64,000 nt of DNA from Sipunculus nudus (Eukaryota > Annelida > Sipuncula > Golfingiida > Sipunculidae), in NCBI GenBank assembly GCA_026874595.1, contig CM049306.1, forward strand, positions 3,798,019 to 3,862,018, given 5' to 3'. How positions within the stretch are numbered: position 1 is the first letter of the stretch; the number at the start of each line of letters is the position of its first letter. Below the pieces are notes generated by a model. That model saw only the letters and a program-made list of their open reading frames with translations. It searched no databases and was not told where the DNA came from. This document shows positions 56,342-64,000 of this stretch, in pieces. The position numbers and the translations under genes were made by a program.

Positions 56342-58285
56342 AGCTCAGCTGACTGTAAGTCAACTGAAGTAAAGGGATGGCGTTTTGTCCGTCGTCCGTC
56401 CGGAGGTCCGGTCATCCGGCCGTCCGTTAGTGGGGCACAAATCGTTTCTGCTGGTCCCAGAAAATTCTTACTTAACATCCAAGGAGGTCAATAAAAAATC
56501 TACTTGGAAACCTGAAATTAGGTCACTGTGACCTATATATTTCGAGCTATTGGGCTTGAAATTACCTCCCAGAATAATCAAAAATATAATACGAAACCTC
56601 CAATATCTTGATAATTAATGCATGGATTGTCATGAATCTTGCCTTGAATATTGACCATGACTAATTTTGTCAGTTCCAGAAAAGTGGTGGCGCCACCTGT
56701 ATTATTTGTTATTTTAACGAATATTATTCTACTTTTTTTAAACTATAAAATGACAACAATCATGTCAGTTTCTCAGCTGTGTTATTTTGTCACAAGTGGA
56801 TGCCATATAGCTATTGCCCCGACTGTCTGTCTGTTTGACTGTCTGTCTGTCCATCCGTCCATCAACACAAACTTGTTTTCAGATGATAACTCCAGGTTGT
56901 ATTGACACATGGATTTCAAACTTGATTTACGTATGGCCTACCACTAAAGCAAGAACCGATATGATTTTGGAGTCACGAGGTCAAAGGTCAAGGTCACAGG
57001 ACTCACTTATTTAAAAAGATTATGGCTGCATTATAAGCCAAGCTTTTCTTCCCAAACTTTCCATTTTGTGCATTTAGCTGACATGCCAGTATGGGGAGTG
57101 CATAAATGAATTTTGGGTCACATGGTCAAAGGTCAAGGTCACAGGGGCCATATGTTCACAAATTAGTTTCCAGATGATAACTCCAGTTTAGTTTGACATA
57201 TTGGTTTTAATCTTAACTTATATATGACTCACCACTAAAGTAAGAACCGTGTCGATTTTGGGGTCCAACGGTCAAAAGTCAAGATTACAGGACTCATTTC
57301 TTTAAAAATAAAACATATGCATTTGAAGCCAAGCTTTTCATCCCAAACTTTCCATCTTCAAGATATTGCTAACCTGCTAATAGGGAAAGATTCTGTTCAA
57401 TTTTCGGATCATGAGGTCAGAGGTCAAGGTCACAGTACCCTCTTATTTAGAAAGATTGTCGATGCATTTTAAGCCAAATGTTTCATCCCAAACCTTTCAT
57501 CTTGCACATATAGCTGAGCTGTCAATAGGGGAAGAAGCGGATTGATTTGGGGGTCACATGGTCAAAGGTCATGGTCACAGGGGCCCATCTGTCCACATAT
57601 TTATTTCTGGATGATAACTTCAGTTTGGATTGACATATTTGTTTCAATTTTGACTTATATATATGACCCACCAATAATGTAAGAACGCTTTTGATTTTTG
57701 GGTCATAAGGCCAAAGGTCAAGGTCACAGGACTCACTTCTTTAAAAAGATTGTTAATGTATTTTTAGCCAAACTTTCTGTCTCAAACCGTCTATCTTCCA
57801 GATGTTGCTCACCTGCCAACAGTGGAAGTAACTTATGGATTTTAGGGTCTTAAGGTTAAAGGTCAAGGTCATGGGGCCATCAATCCACATATTAGTTTCC
57901 AGCTGACATGACTTATATATGGCCCACCACTAAATGAAGAACTGTTGATTCTGGGGTCATGAGATCAAAGGTCAAGGTCACAGGACCCACTCCTTTAGAA
58001 AGATTGTGGATGCATTTTAAGCCAAACTTTTCATCTCAATCCTTCCATCATCAACATGTGGTGCACCTGCCAATAGGGTAAGTTTCCTTTTGATTTTGGG
58101 GTCACAAGGTCAAAAGTTAAGGTCACAGGGCCCAATCATTCACAAATTAGTTTATGGGGGATAACTCCAGTTTGGGTAGACAGGTTGGCTTCAAACTGAT
58201 CACAAGACCAATATTTTGAAAAACCTCATAAACATATATCCTTATAGACAAATGCAGCTGAGCGTCGAGACCCATGGGTCCCTAG
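56342..58285 (+). mobile_element. pearl/HINE-like element with empty-site evidence
   Basis: Starts AGCTCAGCTGACTGTAAGTC, ends CGAGACCCATGGGTCCCTAG, flanked by T (56341) and T (58286). The first repeat unit of the host element (about 56011-56030) preserves the uninterrupted sequence, showing insertion with no target duplication. The left part has one unit of the 330-bp type; from 56760 it consists of the 145-bp array. The switch of repeat type suggests a fusion of two subfamilies. Confidence 0.7.
56960..58130 (+). repeat. 145-bp-period array with AGGTCAAAGGTCAAGGTCA-type sites
   Basis: The last half-site of each cluster starts at 56991, 57136, 57282, 57427, 57572, 57721, 57866, 57975 and 58120: spacings 145, 146, 145, 145, 149, 145, 109, 145. 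Two kinds of half-unit alternate (ACAGGACTCACTT and ACAGGGGCCAT types), so the full repeat is about 290 bp. The best cluster (56978-56996) has three AGGTCA half-sites with spacers of 1 and 0 bp. Confidence 0.88.
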
Positions 58286-58498
58286 TTGCGCCTATTAATA
58301 CCCCATCATTGCCACTTGACAGTACTGTGAAAATTGTAAGTCTAAAACTAATGGACAGATTGGGTTAAAATTATGCATGTACATTTTTTTAGCCACTTTG
58401 TTGCTTAGATTTGATTCCATATTCATCAGTGTTTATTCACATAGCCAGACAATCGAGCTCTTCCGTTCCTTTCAACGGAGAGCTGAGGGTGTTGTCTC

Positions 58499-58998
58499 AT
58501 GGTTTTGTCGACTCGACAGCTTATGTGCCAAATAAGGAGATTGAACCTCAACCTAATGAGGCTGAACTTTGAAGAACAAAAGTTCTTTTACTGGCTCACA
58601 GACATTGAGGTAAAAGAAGCCATACGACATAGATTTGATCAGTGTGAGTCTTTTGATCGGTTATTTGTCGCTGCTAGATCCGTTGAGTCTGAGGTTTTGT
58701 GTCATCTGCCCCTTCCATCTCAACAGAAAAATTCCTTAAGCGACCGGTTCATTTGCAGCAAAGTACTGCTGTATCTGATGATGCTTTGTGGGAGATTAAC
58801 AAAGCACTTCAGTCGATTACTAAGCTATTGTCCGCATTAGAGAGTAGGAACCAACACAGTCGTAGATCGAATGAAAAGCCCAGAAAGAATCAGAGTGATT
58901 CAGAATCCCCTGATGCTAGTCAGAATTTTAAGTATTGTGAAAGATGTGGCCGTAAAAATCACTTCCGTAGTAAATGTAATGCTAAGAAAGCTGTGTAA
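58499..58998 (+). pseudogene. gypsy-type Gag with CCHC zinc knuckle
   Basis: Two overlapping frames, 58499-58840 (KEAIRHRFDQCESFDRLFVA) and 58699-58998, ending in CERCGRKNHFRSKC (C-x2-C-x4-H-x4-C), a standard retroelement zinc knuckle that binds RNA. A frameshift at about 58700-58840 separates capsid-like and nucleocapsid-like parts. The N-terminal part of Gag is absent. Confidence 0.75.
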
Positions 58999-59099
58999 GA
59001 AAATTCTTAAACATAATAAAAGCTGCACTGGCTAAAGAGGTAGTACAGGCTTGAATGTAGATAATGCCCTAAACGAGTTTAAGACCACTAAACAGATAC

Positions 59100-60452
59100 C
59101 CTTTGGTGGTAGTCCAAATCAAATTGAAATCATAGTAAATGAGGTCAGGACAAAAGGCTTGATTGACACTGGTGTTTAGATTTCAACATTAGCCAAATGG
59201 TTTTGTAAAAAAAAATTCCTTCCTGAAATACCGATACATCCTCTTCAATAACAATTACACATACACGTTCCTCAGGGATATTTGCTTGGTTATGAGGGTG
59301 TTGTTGATCTTGAAATTCAACTCCTTGGTTCTGGTAATAACGTTTTTCCACCTCCTGTGCTTGAAGTGCAAGACACCAGTTACAATAAACAAACGCCGTT
59401 ACTGATTGGTACCAATGTCATCAGCCCGTGCTTTGTCTCTTGTAAAGATGCACATGGGAAGGATTTCTATGGAACATTGAGTGTAGATGAGTCGTGGCGT
59501 CTTGCCCACCAGCGTATGCCTCCAAATGAAACTCAAATCCTGTAAATAGTTTCGGAAGGGTGTATTATGCAAATGAGGTTGAACTTCCTGCAAACAGCAG
59601 CCATAGTGTGCAGGGCATACAAAACCTAAGTCAAATACTCTTGTGGTAACCGAGGTAAATGAAAACTCTTCCACATCTGCAGGCATTGTAGTGACACCAA
59701 CTCTGAAACGGGCCTTCTCACAAAAGTCTATGTACAAGTCCATAATTTGTCAAACCATTCTGAAACACTCCCAGCCAGGTCGAACCATTTTTGACTTCCT
59801 GTACAGTCCATGTCTACAACTTTTCCTGTAGAACCTGAATATTTTCCTAATCTGTTCTCATTTTGGGCTGATCTAAGCTCTGAGGAAAAATCGCAAATCG
59901 AACAATTATTTCCTTAATGGAATCCTTTGTTTTCGACTAGTGACACAGACATCGGTAGAACGAATAGAATTGAGCATAAGATTAATCTTAGTAATCCTGC
60001 TTCATTCAAATAGCGTCACAGGAGGATTCCTCCACATCTGTATGATGAAGTCCGTAATCACATTCTGGACATGTTACATGCCAATGTTATTAGTAAACGT
60101 GAGTTCCCTTTTGCCTCAAATGTTGAATTAGTTAGAAAGAAAGACGGGAAGTTGCGCTTTTGTGTGGACTATAAAAACTTAATAATCGCACTATCAAAGA
60201 TTCGGACCAACTTCCTCGCATAGACGAGACATAAGATTCATTTGCCTTGATTAGATATTTCAGTTCCTTAGATCTAAAGGTAGGTTACTGGCAAATTGAA
60301 ATTGCCGTATCAGACAAACAGAAGACCGCCTTTACCGTAGGACCGTTCAACACCATGGCGTTCGGTCTTTCTAATGCACCAGCGATCTTTCAGGGGATAA
60401 TAAAGGCGATCTCCACCTCAGTCAATGTTTTCTAACCTAGACGACACATCTT
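59100..60452 (+). pseudogene. gypsy-type Pol: protease and reverse transcriptase remnants
   Basis: Protease: GLIDTGV then a stop codon, ISTLAKWF (active-site D-T-G, about 59160). The frame 59282-59545 carries the rest (LLIGTNVISPCF). RT: LVRKKDGKLRFCVDYKNL (about 60125), FSSLDLKVGYWQIEIAVSD (motif A), KTAFTVGPFNTMAFGLSNAP (motif B) and a degenerate NLDDTSSD for motif C (about 60436), where homology stops at the duplication junction. At least four stops or frameshifts. RNase H and integrase are absent. Confidence 0.78.
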
Positions 60453-60597
60453 CTGATACATTTTTTATGCTGCCAATAAACCCCTTATCATAATAAACCA
60501 GTTCTTGTTTTCATTCTGTCCTCTAGTTGCAAACTCTATTTTCTATATGAAGTTTTCTTCAGCATTTGTGTATATCATTAAGGGTAAAAAACAGTCC

Positions 60598-61585
60598 TTA
60601 AAACATGATGAGCCACATCTGCTGTGTGTTGAAAGGTAAATGCCTGTTATCTATAGGTGACAAAACTGTAAGGGGTGTTACTGTATTATTCGTTTGCTTC
60701 TGTCTTTTGTTAGTAAAAAATGTATCTAAGATACAAGCTTCTGGGCAACAAATCTGTATTCGCTTAAAAATGTCATCAGCAGAAGGTAAATTCACTCCCT
60801 CAGGTACAGGGTTGTACCTGTCTTCTGTGGCTGAGCTGGCATTCTTAGATTTTCTCCAGCAGGGTCACATGCTCAGACTCTTCCTTTTTACCACCTTTTC
60901 TAGTCCACATCCTCGGGCCCGAGGTGACACTTGTGGTAGAATTATCATCCATACATCCAACAATGTCAAACAATGTAGCTACAGCGTGTCGGCAACCCCC
61001 ATCTAGACCCCCCTTACAAGAACAGTACCCTGCATGAATGCGACTGGCATCAGAGACATTGCTTAGGATCACCCATACATTATAGTGGTTTAAATTAGTG
61101 ACAGGGTCCTTCTCCCATGTTCTTGGCTTCACTTTACTCTTTACTGCAAAGTAAATATCCCTGTGATACTGATGTACCTCGATGTGTTTCACATACCCAT
61201 CCTTTGCCATGGTGTACCCTTCCATGTTATAGTATTCCCTGCGGTTTCTCATATTGTACTCATCAAACAATATAAAATAATTGTAAATGTCAAACACTGA
61301 CAGGATTGGTAAGACATCCAGGTTTTGTGTGCCTCCTTCTGTGAGGTTTCCTGGATTTTCAAGCTGGATTCTGTCAGTTGTAATTAACTTATCACGAAGT
61401 ACTTCCTCCCTGTCCACAATTAAGCCATCTGGGTCCACCTCTAATCCCCTTTTTATGGCTAGCATTACACAAGTCAATTAGCTCAGCTTTCTTTGCTTGT
61501 GCTGCTACAACCCCTCTTTCTTTCATATACGACTGTAACTCTTTAACAGATTTTTTGCTGAAATTTGTATCAATATTTGAAGATT
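60598..61585 (-). pseudogene. SAP and SWIM zinc-finger part of ISL2EU ORF2, copy 2
   Basis: As in copy 1, but the frame 61477-60845 is open for 210 codons because the 5 bp lost in copy 1 are present (NMEGYTMAKDGYVK). The SWIM finger CSCKGGLDGGCRH is intact. The frameshifts near 61470 (after the SAP-like part) and 60845 (before VNLPSADD) are shared with copy 1, so the gene was already broken before the duplication. A T-run near 61550 is one base shorter than in copy 1. No YqaJ domain follows. Confidence 0.75.
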
Positions 61586-61604
61586 AATCAATGATAGGAC
61601 TGTA

Positions 61605-62530
61605 ACCCCGAGTGGTCAGCTAGTGATACAGCCTGCATCTGACCGATGTCCAGATGCTGTGCTCCTAGCTTGTTTGCCCCTACATCAGCTTGCCCGTGGC
61701 TTAAGTGCATACGCCCTTAATTATGTAGATTCCTTGTCGTATCAGTCGTGTGTCGCATATCGGGCATTGTTTATACACAGTCAAGAGTACCACTAATATT
61801 TATGGAATCAGTTTGTGGTACAGCTCATACACAGTGGCCTCTTCAACACAGATTTTGCCAACAGCATTAATATTTGCTATTTATTACTAATGTGACCATT
61901 TCAGCCTATCATAGAGGTCAGGTCTACCAGCAAGGGGTCTCATCTGATTGGACCAAAATACAGTGCTCCCATCAGGATAGGATGTCAAAACAAACAGCGC
62001 TTACGATATAGGTATTAGGTAAAGCGCTGTGTAAAGAGCGTAATCCTGGACCCGAAAGAAATGCTAGACCCGGCCATGTGTAGGTAAGGAGGGGGCACCA
62101 TTGTGGGAGGGGTCTATCTTTCCTAGGATATATATAGGAAAGTGTCAATTATCATGGTATGAACAGATTAATTTAGACATATTGAAGCCTATAGCAGAAT
62201 GGAACTTAGTAGCTTACAATTTTAGGATATATTCTGTATTAAAACACATCAGTATACCGAGGGTAACAGGCAGAGGATACAATAATGTCGGTGATATATC
62301 ACTGAACTTTATCTGACTATTGAATTAATCTCAGTCAATGCATCCTATCTTAATTGTATCACCTGGCAGGTGTCCTGCCTACATTTAGTCTAACGTGTTA
62401 TGTAAACAGACTGATGTTAATGCAGAGTCTAACTAGGTAGGTTTTTACATTGTGATGAAAAGAATTATTTGATTGGTTAAGTGTATTGTTTAGTTTTCAC
62501 TATAGAATACTATGGCTGTGCATTTTTTGG
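61605..62530. other. spacer, no gene seen (unit 2)
   Basis: Counterpart of 53500-54435; differs by a short deletion at about 61966. Confidence 0.5.
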
Positions 62531-62540
62531 GGAAAAATGT

Positions 62541-62630
62541 TCCCGCGAACCGGAATCGAACCGGTGACCTAAGGATATCTGTGTACGTCTCACTACAGTC
62601 CTCCGCTCTACCAGCTGAGCTATCACGGGA
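62541..62630 (-). tRNA. tRNA-Tyr (GTA) with intron, copy 2
   Basis: As copy 1 but with acceptor TCCCGTG/CGCGGGA, i.e. the standard C-G pair at position 3. The intron and anticodon are identical. A T5 run follows on the minus strand. Confidence 0.95.
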
Positions 62631-62780
62631 TGTGGGACAGGAAAGGAAACAACAATGAATCCTCCTAAAGTGGGTGTTCATATGCCTCGTCACGCATGTA
62701 TTGATTGCACAGTCCTACTCTCGCGTACTTTGGACAACATTGATATGACTCTTCGCTACGAGAAGGCAATGTGTACAGCA

Positions 62781-62862
62781 GACGAGGTGGCCGAGTGGTT
62801 AAGGCGTTGGACTGCTAATCCAATGGGCTCTGCCCGCGTGGGTTCGAATCCCATCCTCGTCG
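62781..62862 (+). tRNA. tRNA-Ser (GCT), copy 2
   Basis: Identical to copy 1 (82 nt, anticodon GCT, discriminator G). Confidence 0.95.
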
Positions 62863-62867
62863 CTCGT

Positions 62868-62939
62868 GGGGATGTAGCTCAGTGGTAGAGCGCACGCTTT
62901 GCATGTGTGAGGCCCCGGGTTCAATCCCCGGCATCTCCA
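62868..62939 (+). tRNA. tRNA-Ala (TGC), copy 2
   Basis: Identical to copy 1, again 5 bp after tRNA-Ser and followed by TTTTT (62941-62945). Confidence 0.95.
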
Positions 62940-62945
62940 CTTTTT

Positions 62946-64000
62946 GATCTTTGGGGGTGATTCATATGATTTCCTCAGATCCTGACCTTCAATGAAATAG
63001 CAACCGCAAATCATTATAATCAGTAAGAGTACTTGAGATTGGGCCACATTTTTGTAGTATGACAAACTTGGTCGGATTCAAGAAAAAATCGTTGGTACTA
63101 ACTTAGGCACGAACTACAAATACGAGCGATTATGCGAATATCATTTCAAAATATATGAGAAACATTATATAAAATATAATCTAGCTTTATCATGTTCAGC
63201 AACATAATGTGAACCAAGAACGGGAAGGTTCATGTTAGAATGAAAGTGGGCCATATAATACAAGTCTCCGAACGTAAAGAATCAAGGATAATCAAAATTT
63301 TAAGTAAAAAATGTACATCACATTACTTTATACCTATCCTTTATCACGTCTGGTCTATATCATTATTGGTCTTTATTATGTTTGTTAGAAAGATTCTATT
63401 TATACAAGATAGTACAGCATACAGTGATCATAAAGTGGATAAAGAGTATAAAGGGATTGAGCGCAAGCCTGAAGCTTAGGTTCGCTCGTTCCCATGACAT
63501 ACAGAATTATTGATTATTGACAGTATTGACAAAAGTTGACTTAATGACAGTTGTTTACACACTAATTATAATGGTTAAGGTTATGTAGAGAGAGGATTAG
63601 ATAAAAAAACTGATTGATATAATGGTAGAGTTTCTTGGTGGGATGCAGAGGAGAGAATTTTTATATCGGAAGAAGAGGGGATAATGGATTGTTGTTCTAA
63701 TTATGCAGATTAACCACAAACGGGAAAATGTTTACTAAATTAATGTAATTTATTATATCCCCAGATAAAGTCGGGATACTAGGGTTTAAGCACGGTCCCA
63801 CCGCTGCCGCCAAATAGATTTCGTTTGGACGCGATAACTCAAAATATATTTTACGGATCTTTACCAAACTAGACATGTGCATAAATATGGGCGAGAAGAC
63901 GATGCCTATTTAGAATGGGGTCATGACCTTTACTAGGAATGTGACCTTGATCTTGAATAGGTCCATTTTTGGGGAAAATCACACTAATTGTTAATTATCT
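62946..64000. other. spacer and start of repeat element (unit 2)
   Basis: Counterpart of 54850-55950. The 330-bp-unit element starts again near 63755. No gene seen. Confidence 0.6.

Larger units (their letters stand above)
55655..58400. repeat. tandem-repeat element with about 330-bp units, interrupted
   Basis: Starts near TATCCCCAGATAAAGTCGGG. Two units share GGGGAAAATCACAC, GATCTTGGATAG and TAATACCCCATCATT. The second unit is split at 56341/58286 by the pearl/HINE-like element below; its remainder resumes as TTGCGCCTATTAATACCCCA. Confidence 0.65.
52346..60452. repeat. 8.1-kb tandem duplication, unit 1
   Basis: Positions here recur 8.096-8.107 kb later up to the window end (for example 52498 and 60605, 54559 and 62655, 55144 and 63240). 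Identity is very high. Known differences: the 5-bp indel in the SWIM gene, a small deletion near 61966 and single-base changes. The unit holds the ORF2 remnant, three tRNA genes, repeat elements and a gypsy remnant. Confidence 0.9.
58440..60452 (+). mobile_element. Ty3/gypsy-like LTR retrotransposon remnant
   Basis: Gag, protease and RT pieces in order, with no LTR found at either side. The right end is the junction with the second tandem unit. Heavily decayed. Confidence 0.75.
60453..64000. repeat. 8.1-kb tandem duplication, unit 2 (cut by window end)
   Basis: Matches 52346-55950 throughout. The junction lies in a shared CTGATA(A/C)ATTTTTTATG: left of it is gypsy RT, in unit 1 the YqaJ exon. 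Confidence 0.9.

Overview
This is a 64-kb piece of a repeat-rich animal genome, most likely a bivalve or other mollusc. That placement is inference. It rests on a spliced HNK-1-type carbohydrate sulfotransferase, intron-bearing tRNA-Tyr, the mix of transposons (tyrosine-recombinase retroelement, L1/Tx1-like LINE, Harbinger/ISL2EU-type DNA transposons, gypsy) and, above all, many tandem-repeat elements of the pearl/HINE kind known from bivalves. There are no operons or bacterial-style genes. Only one protein-coding host gene looks intact.

Layout. 1-4.9 kb: repeats that recur at 19-23, 28-29.6 and 33-37.6 kb, ending in a 43-bp satellite. 5.0-6.65 kb: an intact two-exon sulfotransferase gene (minus strand, 416 aa). 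6.8-8.35 kb: a pearl/HINE-like repeat element. 8.75-16.9 kb: a decayed DIRS/Ngaro-type retrotransposon (Gag, RT-RNase H, tyrosine recombinase) split by a 3.9-kb 5'-truncated L1/Tx1-like LINE with 15-bp target duplications. 17.3-17.85 kb: a 515-bp miniature LTR element (TRIM) with primer-binding site, polypurine tract and a tRNA-like module in both LTRs. 19-29.6 kb: a second copy of the left-hand repeats, a sulfotransferase relic split by a pearl/HINE-like insertion, and a 41-bp minisatellite of 30 units. 29.6-33 kb: apparently single-copy sequence. 33-45 kb: a third copy of the same landscape, carrying a transposon with a Mutator-like transposase remnant, a 4.6-kb snap-back insertion with TTA target duplications and a LINE inside, a third sulfotransferase relic and an 18-unit copy of the minisatellite. 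46.4-48 kb: a fourth sulfotransferase copy, clearly a pseudogene. 51.4-53.5 kb: an ISL2EU-like pair, a DDE transposase C-terminus convergent with SAP/SWIM/YqaJ coding remnants. 52.35-64 kb: an about 8.1-kb tandem duplication, each unit carrying tRNA-Tyr, tRNA-Ser and tRNA-Ala, with a gypsy remnant at the junction.

The main theme is birth-and-death of a sulfotransferase locus inside a segmentally duplicated, transposon-filled region. The copies act as references for each other: several insertions have an uninserted (empty) counterpart in the same window, so their boundaries can be read directly. The most unusual items are the TRIM with tRNA-like LTRs, the tRNA-Ser/tRNA-Ala pair only 5 bp apart, the composite snap-back element, and a 145-bp-period array of nuclear-receptor-type half-sites.
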